Origin: Pseudomonas amygdali
Lineage (GTDB): Bacteria > Pseudomonadota > Gammaproteobacteria > Pseudomonadales > Pseudomonadaceae
Assembly (NCBI RefSeq): GCF_002699855.1
Contig: NZ_LKBW01000274.1
Coordinates: 1 to 36,171, forward strand
DNA: 36,171 nt
Direction of reading: 5' to 3'
Below, piece after piece: positions 16,832-26,569 of the stretch (positions are counted from its first letter, which is position 1; every line of letters starts with the position of its first letter). A program made the position numbers and the translations under genes. The notes under the pieces were generated by a model that worked only from the letters and a program-made list of their open reading frames with translations, did not search any database and had not been told where the DNA came from.

Positions 16832-19219
16832 ACCTCGCTGGTCACCATCACCTTCAGCGAAGCGGTCCTCGGCTTCAATAATGCCGACCTGACGGTCGAG
16901 AACGGTACGTTGAGTGCGGTCAGCAGCAGTGACGGCGGTATCACCTGGACGGCGACCTTCACGCCGACCGCAAACGTGACCGACGCAAGCAACCTGATCA
17001 CTCTGGACAACACCGGTTTCACCAATGGTTCGGGCGTGACCGGCAGCGGCATCACATCCTCGAACAACTACGCCATCGACACCCAGCGCCCGACCGCAAC
17101 CATTGTGGTGGCCGACAATACGCTGGCCGTCGGTGAAACCTCTCTGGTAACGATTACGTTCAGCGAAGCGGTAAGCGGTTTCACCAATGCGGACCTGAAC
17201 ATTGCCAACGGCACCCTGAGCGCAGTCAGCAGCAGCGACGGCGGTATTACCTGGACGGCAACGCTTACTCCGACCGCAGGCATCACCAACAGCAGCAATC
17301 TGGTGACCCTGAACAACGCTGGCGTCACTGACCAGGCAGGCAACGCGGGCACCGGGCTGACCTTCTCCAACAGTTACGCCATCGACTCGGCGCGTCCGAC
17401 TGCCAGCATTGTGGTTGCGGACAACGCGCTGTCGATCGGTGAAACCTCGCTGGTTACCATCACCTTCAGTGAAGCGGTCAGCGGTTTCGACAATAGCGAC
17501 CTGAGCATCGCCAACGGCACCCTGAGCACGGTCAGCAGCAGTGACGGCGGCATCACCTGGACCGCGACCTTCACGCCAACCATCAATGTCGCCGACAGCA
17601 CCAACCTGATCACGCTGAACAACACCGGCGTAGCCGACCTGGCCGGCAACATCGGTAGCGGCGTCACCAACTCCAACAATTACAGCATCGATACCATCCA
17701 GCCGACCGCCACCATTGTGGTCGCTGACAGCGCGTTGTCTGTGGGCGAAACCTCGCTGGTCACCATCACCTTCAGCGAAGCGGTCAGCGGTTTCAACAAC
17801 GCCGACCTGACGGTCGAGAACGGTACGTTGAGTGCGGTCAGAAGTAGCGACGGCGGTATCACCTGGACCGCGACCTTCACACCGAACGCCAATGTCACCG
17901 ACGCAAGCAACCTCGTGACCCTGGACAACACAGGGTTCACCAATGCCTCGGGCAATACCGGCAGCGGCGTCACGTCCTCGAACAACTACGCCATCGACAC
18001 ACTGCGCCCGACCGCGACCATTGTGGTGGCCGACAATGCGCTGGCCGTCGGTGAAACCTCTCTGGTAACGATCACCTTCAGCGAAGCGGTCAGCGGTTTC
18101 ACCAATGCGGACCTGAACATTGCCAACGGCACCCTGAGCGCGGTCAGCAGCAGCGATGGCGGTATTACCTGGACGGCAACGCTAACCCCAACCTCAGGCA
18201 TTAGCAGCGCAAGCAACTCGGTGACGCTGAACAATGGCGGCGTGACTGACCTGGCCGGTAACGCTGGCAGCGGCCTGACGCTCTCCAATAACTACGCCAT
18301 CGACCAGACGCGACCGACCGCCAGCATCGTAATAGCTGACAACGCCCTTTCGGCGGGTGAAACCTCACTGGTCACTATCACCTTCAGTGAGGCGGTCAGT
18401 GGTTTCGACAACAGCGACCTGAACGTACCGAACGGTACGCTGAGCACGGTCAGCAGCAATGACGGCGGCATCACCTGGACTGCCACCTTCACACCAAACG
18501 CAAACGTGAATGCCAGCACCGGGCAGATCAGCCTGAACAGCGCAGGTGTCACCGACCTGGCGGGCAACGCGGGCAGCGGCATCATCAGTTCGGCAAGTTT
18601 CACCGTCGACACGACCAGACCTTCCGCCACCATCGTGGTGGCCGACAATGCACTGTCCGCAGGCGAAACGTCTCTGGTCACGTTCACGTTCAGTCAGGCG
18701 GTCAGCGGGTTCAGCAACGCCGACCTGAGTGTCGCCAATGGCACGCTGAGCGCGGTTTCCAGCAGCGATGGCGGCATCACCTGGACTGCCACCTTCACAC
18801 CAAACGCAAACGTGACCGATGCAAGCAACCTGATCACGCTGGATAACACTGGCGTGACCAATGCGTCGGGCAATACCGGCAGCGGCACCACGGCCTCGAA
18901 CAACTACGCCATCGATACTCAGCGCCCGACAGCGACCATCACCGTCGCCAATCCGAACCTGGCCATCGGTCAAACCTCGCTGGTGACTTTTGCCTTCAGC
19001 GAGCCGGTGAATAACTTCACGCTGGCGGATGTCAGCGTGGCCAACGGCACGCTGTCCAACCTGGCCAGCAGCGATGGCGGAGCCACCTGGACCGCGACCC
19101 TGACGCCGACTGCGAACGTCACTGACCCGAGCAACTTCATTGTGCTGGACAGCAGCACAGTGACTGACCGGGCAGGCAACGCAGGGACAGGCATCGCGCT
19201 GTCTCCCAACTACGCCATC
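14936..19219 (+). repeat. Fourteen tandem 306-bp (102-residue) Ig-like repeats
   Basis: Units start at about 14936, 15245, 15551, 15854, 16160, 16466, 16772, 17078, 17384, 17690, 17996, 18302, 18608 and 18914. The spacing is 303-309 bp, exactly 306 from unit 4 on. Each unit follows the pattern D-T-x-R-P-T-A, a V-V-A-D-x-A-L segment, G-E-T-S-L-V-T, F-S-E-A-V-S-G-F, N-G-T-L-S, S-S-D-G-G, T-W-T-A-T, D-L-A-G-N and N-Y-A-I. This fits bacterial Ig-like (Big_12-like) domains of adhesins. Units 7-9 resemble units 10-12, which shows a higher-order 918-bp duplication. Confidence 0.9.
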
Positions 19220-19768
19220 ACGACCACGTCGCTGACCGGAGACCCGCAGTTCCGGATAGACGCGCCAGCACCGCTGGTCAACACACCCAATCTGCCACTG
19301 CAGCCAGCGCTGTTCGGTCCGCCAACCGGCAATCTGGGTTCGCCATTGAGCTTCTCGCCGTTGTTCGAACAGCGCACTACCGGGGGTGGTCTGCCGCCTG
19401 TGGGCAATATCTTCATTACCAACCGCGCCCTGGCACCCAGCTTTATTGCCCAGGTGTTCGACTCCAGCAGTGTCGGCGGCCCGGGCTCCGGGTTCACAGG
19501 CTTCAACAGCGGCGAAGGCAGCGTGTTCGGCAGCAGCACGCTGTCGACGCTGTTTTCCCGCGAATCCGCGACGGACAGCTCGACCACGGGCGCCTTCAAC
19601 AGCGCTGGCAGCAACGGCCTGCGAGACTCATCACAAAGCATCCAGGCCGGTTTCGGCGCGCTGACCCTGGGTCAGCAGTTGCAACAGATCACTGATAACG
19701 AGCAAGAAAAACTGCGCGCACTGGCATGGGCTTTAGGGGAAGTCGGTGTGAGTGAAGCGCAAGCCTGA
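16832..19768 (+). pseudogene. C-terminal part of the Ig-repeat surface protein, separated by an in-frame stop
   Basis: The frame is uninterrupted from the base after the stop to TGA 19766-19768, and reads the rest of repeat 7, repeats 8-14 and a non-repetitive C-terminus of about 180 residues. That tail is rich in Ser, Gly, Pro and Phe, then ends in a short amphipathic segment with LGQQLQQITDNEQEK. A nominal GTG at 16910 has no ribosome site and lies inside a repeat, so independent translation is unlikely. There is no cysteine-rich or RTX GGxGxD calcium-binding block. Repeats 7 to 14 remain closely similar, which suggests the interruption is recent. Confidence 0.8.
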
Positions 19769-19848
19769 AACAGGGTTTGGTAATGCGTCGTAGCTGTACG
19801 GCGCTCATAAAAAAGAATGCGGTAGCTAGAGCTAGGGGCGGTCGGAGC

Positions 19849-21360
19849 ATGAAAAGAAGTCAGAAGTTGTTCAGCATCAGCCTGCTGGCGCTGGTAGTGA
19901 GTGGTTGCGCTGTTACCAGCCAGCCTATCGACCGAAGCGTCAGCGAGCAGCGCGCCAAAAGCGATCTGCAACTGATGTACAAGGATCAAGAACCATTGAA
20001 CGGTGCATTGACCCTGCACCAAGCCATGGCCCGCGCGGTGAAGTACAACCTTGAAGCGCGCCTGAAAATCATGGAAGAAGCCCTGGCCAAACGTCAGTTG
20101 GACCTCGCCAGCTTCGACATGCTGCCGCGCATGGCACTTTCAGCGGGCTATGCCGGACGCAGTAACGTCAGCGCATCGAGCAGTGAAAGCGTCGAGACCG
20201 GAACCCAGTCCCTCGAACCTTCAACCTCGCAGGATCGCAGCCGTCGTGTCGCCGACCTGACCATGGTGTGGAACGTACTCGACTTCGGTGTCAGCTACAT
20301 CAGCGCCAAACAGCAAGGCGACCAGCGCCTGATCGTTCAGGAACGCCGCCGCAAGGTGATCAACACCATCGTTCAGGACGTGCGTTCAGCCTATTGGCGC
20401 GCCGTCGCCGCCGAACGCATGCTCAAGCAGATCGACAGCTTGATGGCTCGTGTCGAGAAAGCGCAGGACAACAGCCAGCAAATGAGCCAGCAGCGTGTGG
20501 GTGACCCGGTACAGGCACTGGGTTATCAGCGCTCGCTGATCCAGGCGACGCGTCAGCTTGAAGAACAGCGCAAGGCGCTTTCACTGGCCAAGACCGAACT
20601 GGCGACCCTGATCAACCTGCCGCTGGGCACCGATCTGAAGCTGGCGACGTCGGACGACTACTCGATTCCGCAACTCAAGGTCGACATGGCGCGCCTGGAA
20701 ACCGAAGCGCTGGCCAGTCGTCCCGAACTGCGCGAACAGGATTACCAAACCCGTATCAGCTCGGCCGAGACCCGCAAGGCCATGCTGCGCATGCTGCCGG
20801 GCCTGGAGTTCTCGGCAGGCGGCCATTACGACAGCAACTCGTTTCTGGTCAACGACAAATGGGCTGATCTGGGCGTAAAAGTCACCTGGAACCTGTTCAA
20901 TGTGCTGTCGGCACCTGCCGCCATTGACGTCGCCAAAGCCGGTGAGGAAGTCGCTACTGCGCGTCGTCAGGCAATGTCCATTGCCGTACTGGCCCAGCTC
21001 TACGTGGCCAACGCCAACTACAACGAAGCGTTGCGCCAGTTCAAAACCAGCCAACAGCTGTCGAACATCGACAGCCAGATCGTCGGTCAACTGCGCAATC
21101 GCTATCAGGCAGCCGGTCTGGGCGAGCTGGATCTGATTCAGGGCGAACTGAACACCCTGCAGGCGGATCTGCGTCGCGACCTGGCGTATGCCGACCTGCG
21201 CAACGCTTACGGCCAGATTTTCGCCAGTGCGGGTCTGGACCCGCTGCCGTCGGAGCTTTCATCCACCAAAGTGCAAGCCATTGCTGTTGCACTGGATGCG
21301 CGCGAGTCGCAGTGGGAAGCGGGTAATATTTCAGTAGCCGCTACCGCGCCCAAGCCTTAA
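19849..21360 (+). CDS. TolC-family outer membrane efflux lipoprotein
   Basis: A 503-residue outer membrane factor. The N-terminus is a lipoprotein signal with lipobox VSGC and acylated Cys20; Ala at +2 favours the outer membrane. Long heptad-rich helices and the duplicated TolC layout follow (for example ALSLAKTELATLINLP and the second-half DLIQGELNTLQADL). ATG 19849 is chosen because it places the signal peptide correctly; longer frames from 19777 or 19783 would add a charged, non-signal segment. It lies 80 bp after the repeat-protein gene. It is the probable outer membrane exit for the cluster, with the adaptors at 6171-8269. Confidence 0.9.
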   Translation: MKRSQKLFSISLLALVVSGCAVTSQPIDRSVSEQRAKSDLQLMYKDQEPLNGALTLHQAMARAVKYNLEARLKIMEEALAKRQLDLASFDMLPRMALSAGYAGRSNVSASSSESVETGTQSLEPSTSQDRSRRVADLTMVWNVLDFGVSYISAKQQGDQRLIVQERRRKVINTIVQDVRSAYWRAVAAERMLKQIDSLMARVEKAQDNSQQMSQQRVGDPVQALGYQRSLIQATRQLEEQRKALSLAKTELATLINLPLGTDLKLATSDDYSIPQLKVDMARLETEALASRPELREQDYQTRISSAETRKAMLRMLPGLEFSAGGHYDSNSFLVNDKWADLGVKVTWNLFNVLSAPAAIDVAKAGEEVATARRQAMSIAVLAQLYVANANYNEALRQFKTSQQLSNIDSQIVGQLRNRYQAAGLGELDLIQGELNTLQADLRRDLAYADLRNAYGQIFASAGLDPLPSELSSTKVQAIAVALDARESQWEAGNISVAATAPKP

Positions 21361-21427
21361 GCCCGCATCATGAAAGACCACCCGGTCAGCGTTATGCGCT
21401 GGCTGGATGCAGTAACACCCCTCGCCT

Positions 21428-21445
21428 CGCAACGAAATCGTTCCA
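21428..21445 (+). promoter_or_regulatory. GcsR-type binding site 1
   Basis: CGCAACG-N4-CGTTCCA matches the reported P. aeruginosa GcsR repeat TGTAACG-N4-CGTTCCG (consensus recalled from the literature) at 11 of 14 defined positions. It lies 165 bp upstream of the -24 element, as expected for a sigma-54 activator site. Confidence 0.7.
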
Positions 21446-21446
21446 C

Positions 21447-21464
21447 TGTAACGATTTCAATCCA
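21447..21464 (+). promoter_or_regulatory. GcsR-type binding site 2
   Basis: TGTAACG-N4-CAATCCA has a perfect left half-site and a degenerate right half-site. It starts 19 bp after site 1, so the two are in tandem on nearly the same DNA face spacing. Confidence 0.65.
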
Positions 21465-21527
21465 AAACACCTCGCTCCGCTTGCATCAAGGCCTTGATCA
21501 GGCACGTATTTTCAAATGCTTGAACAG

Positions 21528-21545
21528 TGTAGCGATTTCGCTACA
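21528..21545 (+). promoter_or_regulatory. GcsR-type binding site 3
   Basis: TGTAGCG-N4-CGCTACA is a perfect 7-bp dyad that differs from the GcsR consensus mainly at the mirrored fifth positions. It starts 81 bp after site 2 and ends 65 bp before the -24 element. Confidence 0.65.
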
Positions 21546-21609
21546 GCCGAGATAGGCAGCGCTGATCTGATATTCAGTAACCCTTTGATTTAATTAAATA
21601 AATAAAACA

Positions 21610-21625
21610 TGGCCGCTAAATTGCT
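21610..21625 (+). promoter_or_regulatory. Sigma-54 (-24/-12) promoter of the gcv operon
   Basis: TGGCCGC-N4-TTGCT matches the sigma-54 consensus TGGCACG-N4-TTGCW with the invariant GG (21611-21612) and GC (21623-21624) 12 bp apart. The predicted start of transcription is near 21636, giving a leader of about 47 bases before gcvH. Confidence 0.8.
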
Positions 21626-21682
21626 TAGCCATAGCTCATATTGTTCGCGTGCTGCGCGAGCGCTGTTCTCCGAGGAGTTTGT

Positions 21683-22066
21683 ATGAGCGAGTTGCGATTC
21701 ACCGTTGACCATGAATGGCTGCGTGCCGAAGCCGACGGCAGCATTACGGTCGGCATTACGCCCTATGCGCAAGAATCGCTGGGCGACGTAGTCTTCGTGC
21801 AGCTCCCGGATTTGCAGGCCTACACTCAACACGCTGAAGTGTCAGTGGTGGAATCGGTGAAAGCCGCCAGCAGCATCAACATGCCGCTGGACGGTGAAGT
21901 GGTCGAGGTCAATTCAGTCCTCGATGACACGCCGGAGCTGGTCAATGAAGACGCTCTCGGTGCAGGCTGGTTTTTTCGTTTCATTCCACAGGATGCCGAC
22001 GCCATCCACGGCCTGCTGGATCAGGACGCCTACGACCGCCTGATCAAAGCCAACGCCCAAGCCTGA
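21683..22066 (+). CDS. gcvH: Glycine cleavage system H protein
   Basis: A 127-residue lipoyl carrier protein, the normal length. The lipoyl-lysine motif VVESVKAAS gives Lys60. It shuttles the aminomethyl group from GcvP to GcvT. GAGGAG at 21672-21677 precedes ATG 21683. It is the first gene of gcvH-gcvP-gcvT, 10 bp before gcvP, behind a sigma-54 promoter. By gene order and control it corresponds to the gcvH2 copy of P. aeruginosa. Confidence 0.95.
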   Translation: MSELRFTVDHEWLRAEADGSITVGITPYAQESLGDVVFVQLPDLQAYTQHAEVSVVESVKAASSINMPLDGEVVEVNSVLDDTPELVNEDALGAGWFFRFIPQDADAIHGLLDQDAYDRLIKANAQA

Positions 22067-22076
22067 GGAGCACGCC

Positions 22077-24941
22077 ATGACTGACCGTATTGAACTGACC
22101 ACTGCCAACGAATTCATCGCCCGTCACATTGGCCCGCGCGCTGCCGACGAGCAGGCCATGTTGCAGACGCTGGGTTTCGACTCCATTGAAGCGCTGAGCG
22201 AAAGCGTTATCCCGGAAAGCATCAAGGGCACCAGCGTGCTGGACCTGCCTGCCGGGCAGAGCGAAGCCGATGCGCTGGCGTCCATCAAGGCCATCGCCGG
22301 CAAGAATCAACTGTTCAAGACCTACATCGGCCAGGGTTACTACAACACCCACACGCCGGCACCGATCTTGCGCAACCTGCTGGAAAACCCGGCCTGGTAC
22401 ACCGCCTATACCCCATACCAGCCGGAGATTTCCCAAGGCCGTCTGGAGTCACTGCTCAATTTCCAGACGCTGATCAGCGACCTGACCGGCCTGCCGATTG
22501 CCAACGCCTCTCTGCTCGACGAAGCCACCGCGGCCGCCGAGGCAATGACCTTTTGCAAACGTTTGAGCAAAAACAAGGCTAGCCAACAGTTTTTCGCGTC
22601 CAGCCACTGCCACCCGCAGACACTTGATGTGTTGCGTACCCGTGCCGAGCCATTGGGCATTACCGTTGTGGTGGCGGACGAAGCCGAGTTGGGCGACGTC
22701 AGCGATTACTTTGGCGCGTTGCTGCAATACCCGGCCAGCAACGGCGACGTGTTCGATTACCGCGAGCTGGTCGAACGTTTCCATGCTGCCAACGCGCTGG
22801 TCGCCGTGGCTGCCGACTTGCTGGCACTGACGTTGCTGACCCCGCCAGGCGAATTTGGCGCCGACGTGGCCATCGGCAGCGCACAACGCTTCGGTGTACC
22901 GCTGGGCTTCGGCGGCCCGCATGCGGCTTACTTCTCAACCCGCGATGCCTTCAAGCGCGACATGCCGGGCCGCCTGGTCGGCGTATCGGTGGACCGTCAC
23001 GGCAAGCAGGCCCTGCGTCTGGCCATGCAGACCCGCGAACAGCATATTCGTCGCGAAAAGGCCACCAGCAACATTTGCACTGCGCAGGTGCTGCTGGCCA
23101 ACATCGCCAGCATGTATGCCGTCTACCACGGCCCGCGCGGCCTGACACAGATCGCCAAACGCGTTCACCAGTTGACCGCGATCCTTGCCGAAGGATTGAG
23201 TACGCTGGGTCTGAAGGCCGAGCAGGCATTCTTCTTCGACAGCCTGACCCTGAACACCGGCAGCAGGACCGCGGCGCTGCACGCAGCGGCTCGCGCCAGG
23301 CACATTAACCTGCGTGAAATCGACGACCAGCACCTGGGTCTGTCACTGGACGAAACCACCTCGCAGTCGGCAGTTGAAACGCTGTGGGAAATCTTCGCCA
23401 GCGACGGTCAGAACCTGCCGGACTTCACCGCACTGGCAGCCAGCGTCCCGTCGCGCCTGCCCGCTGCACTGCTGCGCCAGTCGGCAATCCTCAGCCACCC
23501 GGTGTTCAACCGCTACCACTCTGAAACCGAACTGATGCGCTACCTGCGCAAGCTGGCTGACAAGGATCTGGCGCTGGACCGCACCATGATTCCACTGGGC
23601 TCGTGCACCATGAAGCTCAACGCCGCCAGTGAAATGATCCCGGTGACCTGGGCCGAATTCGGCAACCTGCACCCGTTCGCCCCGGCCGAGCAGAGCGCCG
23701 GGTATCAACAATTGACCGACGAGCTGGAGGCCATGCTCTGTGCGGCCACCGGCTATGACGCAATCTCGCTGCAACCGAACGCCGGCTCCCAGGGTGAATA
23801 TGCCGGCCTGCTGGCCATCCGTGCTTATCATCAGAGCCGTGGCGATGAGCATCGCGATATCTGCCTGATCCCTTCATCGGCACACGGCACCAACCCGGCC
23901 ACAGCCAACATGGCCGGTATGCGTGTCGTGGTCACCGCCTGCGATGCACGTGGCAACGTCGATATCGAAGACCTGCGCGCCAAGGCCGTTCAACACCGCG
24001 ACCAGCTTGCGGCGATCATGATCACCTACCCGTCGAGCCACGGCGTGTTCGAAGAAGGCATCCGTGAAATCTGCGGTATCGTTCACGACAACGGTGGCCA
24101 GGTCTACATTGACGGCGCCAACATGAACGCCATGGTCGGCCTGTGCGCTCCGGGCAAATTCGGTGGCGATGTATCGCACCTCAACCTGCACAAGACCTTC
24201 TGCATTCCGCACGGCGGCGGTGGCCCAGGCGTTGGTCCGATCGGCGTCAAATCCCATCTCGCCCCGTTCATGCCGGGCCATGCACGCATGGAGCGCAAGG
24301 AAGGCGCAGTCTGCGCAGCCCCGTTCGGCAGCGCCAGCATTCTGCCAATCACCTGGATGTACATCCGCATGATGGGCGGTGACGGCCTCAAACGCGCTTC
24401 GCAATTGGCGATCCTCAACGCCAACTACATTTCGCGCCGCCTGGAAGAGCACTACCCGGTGCTGTACACCGGCACCAACGGGCTGCTTGCCCACGAATGC
24501 ATCCTTGACCTGCGCCCTATCAAGGACAGCAGCGGCATCAGCGTCGATGACGTGGCCAAGCGTCTGATCGACTTTGGCTTCCATGCCCCGACCATGTCGT
24601 TCCCGGTTGCCGGGACCTTGATGATCGAGCCGACCGAGAGCGAGTCCAGAGAGGAACTGGACCGTTTCTGCGACGCCATGATCAAGATCCGTGAAGAAAT
24701 ACGCGCGGTTGAAAACGGCACACTGGACAAAGACGACAACCCGTTGAAAAACGCACCGCACACCGCTGCGGAAATCGTCGGCCAGTGGAGCCATCCTTAC
24801 AGCCGCGAACAGGCGGTGTATCCGGTTGATTCGTTGATCGAGAACAAGTACTGGCCTCCGGTCGGCCGTGTCGACAACGTCTTCGGCGACCGCAATCTGG
24901 TCTGTGCCTGCCCGTCCATCGAGAGCTATCAGGAAGCCTGA
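22077..24941 (+). CDS. gcvP: Glycine dehydrogenase (decarboxylating), P protein
   Basis: A 954-residue PLP enzyme, full length for a single-chain P protein with the duplicated aminotransferase fold. The PLP lysine is Lys706 in [16 protein letters not shown]. It decarboxylates glycine and loads aminomethyl onto GcvH. GAGGAG overlaps the gcvH stop region and sits nine bases before ATG 22077. Confidence 0.97.
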   Translation: MTDRIELTTANEFIARHIGPRAADEQAMLQTLGFDSIEALSESVIPESIKGTSVLDLPAGQSEADALASIKAIAGKNQLFKTYIGQGYYNTHTPAPILRNLLENPAWYTAYTPYQPEISQGRLESLLNFQTLISDLTGLPIANASLLDEATAAAEAMTFCKRLSKNKASQQFFASSHCHPQTLDVLRTRAEPLGITVVVADEAELGDVSDYFGALLQYPASNGDVFDYRELVERFHAANALVAVAADLLALTLLTPPGEFGADVAIGSAQRFGVPLGFGGPHAAYFSTRDAFKRDMPGRLVGVSVDRHGKQALRLAMQTREQHIRREKATSNICTAQVLLANIASMYAVYHGPRGLTQIAKRVHQLTAILAEGLSTLGLKAEQAFFFDSLTLNTGSRTAALHAAARARHINLREIDDQHLGLSLDETTSQSAVETLWEIFASDGQNLPDFTALAASVPSRLPAALLRQSAILSHPVFNRYHSETELMRYLRKLADKDLALDRTMIPLGSCTMKLNAASEMIPVTWAEFGNLHPFAPAEQSAGYQQLTDELEAMLCAATGYDAISLQPNAGSQGEYAGLLAIRAYHQSRGDEHRDICLIPSSAHGTNPATANMAGMRVVVTACDARGNVDIEDLRAKAVQHRDQLAAIMITYPSSHGVFEEGIREICGIVHDNGGQVYIDGANMNAMVGLCAPGKFGGDVSHLNLHKTFCIPHGGGGPGVGPIGVKSHLAPFMPGHARMERKEGAVCAAPFGSASILPITWMYIRMMGGDGLKRASQLAILNANYISRRLEEHYPVLYTGTNGLLAHECILDLRPIKDSSGISVDDVAKRLIDFGFHAPTMSFPVAGTLMIEPTESESREELDRFCDAMIKIREEIRAVENGTLDKDDNPLKNAPHTAAEIVGQWSHPYSREQAVYPVDSLIENKYWPPVGRVDNVFGDRNLVCACPSIESYQEA

Positions 24942-24954
24942 TAGCCCGTGCCCT

Positions 24955-24999
24955 GGCATGCCTGTGCGCACTCGATAGTAAGTGTGCGCAGGCAATGCC
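24955..24999 (+). other. Strong stem-loop in the gcvP-gcvT gap
   Basis: The arms are GGCAT-GCCTG and CGCAC on the left (24955-24964 and 24967-24971), pairing with GTGCG-CAGGC and ATGCC on the right (24984-24993 and 24995-24999). Fifteen base pairs form with one 2-base and one 1-base bulge around a 12-base loop. No T-tract follows, so it is not a classic terminator. It may stabilise upstream mRNA or be a REP-like element. Confidence 0.6.
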
Positions 25000-25032
25000 G
25001 TTCTGCATGGCCCGCTCAACAAGGAATTGAAC

Positions 25033-26157
25033 ATGTCCACAGAAACCCTGCTGACCACTCCCCTGCACGCCCTTCACCGCGAACTCGGCGCGAAGATGGT
25101 GCCCTTCGCCGGTTACGACATGCCCGTGCAATACCCGGCTGGCGTAATGAAAGAACATTTGCACACTCGCGCGCAGGCCGGCCTGTTCGATGTCTCGCAC
25201 ATGGGCCAGATTCGTCTTACCGGTACAGATGCTGCCAAGGCCCTTGAGGCCCTGGTGCCAGTGGACATCATTGACCTGCCAGTCGGCATGCAACGCTATG
25301 CGATGTTCACCAACGATGCTGGCGGCATTCTCGATGACCTGATGGTTGCCAATCTCGGTAATGATCAACTGATGCTGGTGGTCAACGCGGCCTGCAAGAA
25401 TCAGGACCTGGCGCACTTGCGCAAGCACCTGGCGGGGCATTGCACTATCGAACCGCTGTTCGAAGAACGCGCCCTGCTCGCCCTGCAAGGTCCGGCCGCT
25501 GTCACGGTGCTGGCGCGCCTTGGGCCGGAAGTGGCGAAGATGACCTTCATGCAGTTCGCCAGCGTCAAGCTGCTGGACGTTCAATGCTATGTCAGCCGCT
25601 CGGGCTATACCGGCGAAGACGGCTATGAAATTTCAGTCCCGGCCGAACAGGCTGAAGCCCTGGCGCGCCGCCTGCTGGAAGAACCGGAAGTTGCCCCGAT
25701 CGGTTTGGGCGCACGTGATTCGCTGCGACTGGAAGCAGGTCTGTGCCTGTACGGTCATGACATGGACACCGACACCTCCCCCGTAGAGGCCAGCCTGTTA
25801 TGGGCTATTTCCAAAGTGCGTCGCGCAGACGGTGCACGTGCAGGCGGCTTCCCGGGAGCAGAGCATGTCTTTGCCCAGCAACAGAACGGTGTCGCCAAAA
25901 AACGTGTCGGCCTGCTTCCCGAAGAGCGCACGCCAGTGCGTGAGGGCACAGAAATCGTCGATGAACAGGGCGCTGTCATCGGCACTGTCTGCAGCGGCGG
26001 TTTTGGCCCGAGCCTGGCTGGCCCGCTGGCCATGGGTTATTTGAACAACGCTTACACCGCGCTGGATACACAGGTCTGGGCAATGGTGCGCGGCAAGAAA
26101 GTGCCCATGCGCGTTGCAAAAATGCCTTTCGTTGCACAACGTTACTTTCGCGGCTAA
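25033..26157 (+). CDS. gcvT: Glycine cleavage system T protein (aminomethyltransferase)
   Basis: A 374-residue THF-dependent aminomethyltransferase that releases ammonia from GcvH-bound aminomethyl. The family signatures are VSHMGQ, the GYTGEDGYE block and GLGARDSLRLEAGLCLYGHD. ATG 25033 is preferred to an upstream in-frame start because AAGGAA is at 25021-25026. It follows gcvP after 91 bp. In P. aeruginosa the equivalent operon has glyA2 and sdaA at this place; they are absent here. Confidence 0.96.
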   Translation: MSTETLLTTPLHALHRELGAKMVPFAGYDMPVQYPAGVMKEHLHTRAQAGLFDVSHMGQIRLTGTDAAKALEALVPVDIIDLPVGMQRYAMFTNDAGGILDDLMVANLGNDQLMLVVNAACKNQDLAHLRKHLAGHCTIEPLFEERALLALQGPAAVTVLARLGPEVAKMTFMQFASVKLLDVQCYVSRSGYTGEDGYEISVPAEQAEALARRLLEEPEVAPIGLGARDSLRLEAGLCLYGHDMDTDTSPVEASLLWAISKVRRADGARAGGFPGAEHVFAQQQNGVAKKRVGLLPEERTPVREGTEIVDEQGAVIGTVCSGGFGPSLAGPLAMGYLNNAYTALDTQVWAMVRGKKVPMRVAKMPFVAQRYFRG

Positions 26158-26569
26158 ACAACGGCGTCAAAAAAACAGCAATACTTCGCTGTTGCGCAGG
26201 TGCTGTTACACACTACTGTTTCGGCCGTGTTTCAACCGAGTGAACAGTCTGTTGTATATGCCAAAAATGCACCTATAAAGTGCAAAATGTTATGACAGAC
26301 CAAACACCGTGCACAGCAGGCAAACACGCCGGGCATAAGGCTCTACCCCCCGGAAACAGGGTACAAGGCAGGGGGGTTGTATTTGTAACGAGAGTTGGCG
26401 TAGAGTTTCCGGACTGTGTTTGCATGGGTCGCCGAATCTGGACCTGGGCAGTAGCTCTAGGTTTGCTACAACCCGTTCTACGTTTCTTACTTCCTGCAAC
26501 CAGCCCCAGTGCTCTTTCGTGTGAAAGAGGCTGTAACCAATTCAAGTCAAGCGTCAAGGAAATAAGAAA
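26158..26569 (+). other. 412-bp gap with promoter-like element and long leader of the cold-shock gene
   Basis: No gene is visible. A weak sigma-70-like pair, TTGTAT (26252-26257) and TATAAA (26274-26279) with 16-bp spacing, would give a leader of about 285 bases, typical for cspA-family mRNAs. The leader has ACCCCCC (26345-26351) facing GGGGGGT (26371-26377), and a perfect hairpin CTCTTTC-gtgt-GAAAGAG (26512-26529) about 40 bases before the ATG. A 6-bp AACAGC/GCTGTT dyad near 26175-26195, soon after gcvT, lacks a T-tract. Confidence 0.5.

Noticed and set aside
14926..19209. Series of about 100-codon minus-strand frames through the repeat region
   Set aside because: They recur every 306 bp because they mirror the sense Ig repeats; no ribosome sites and no independent support.
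14936..19219. CRISPR-like array of regular repeats
   Set aside because: The 306-bp period is coding, protein-level similar and divergent between units; there are no short identical repeats with unique spacers.
16910..19768. Independent downstream gene starting at GTG 16910
   Set aside because: It starts in the middle of an Ig repeat with no ribosome site; the frame is continuous back to the TAA, so it is the severed C-terminus of one gene.
21361..21682. Glycine riboswitch upstream of gcvH
   Set aside because: The predicted leader from the sigma-54 promoter is only about 47 bases, too short for the glycine aptamer, and the upstream region is explained by activator sites.
23874..25058. 394-codon minus-strand frame opposite gcvP
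   Set aside because: Shadow of gcvP; it spans the gcvP-gcvT gap, including the hairpin, without a credible start and has no recognisable domain.
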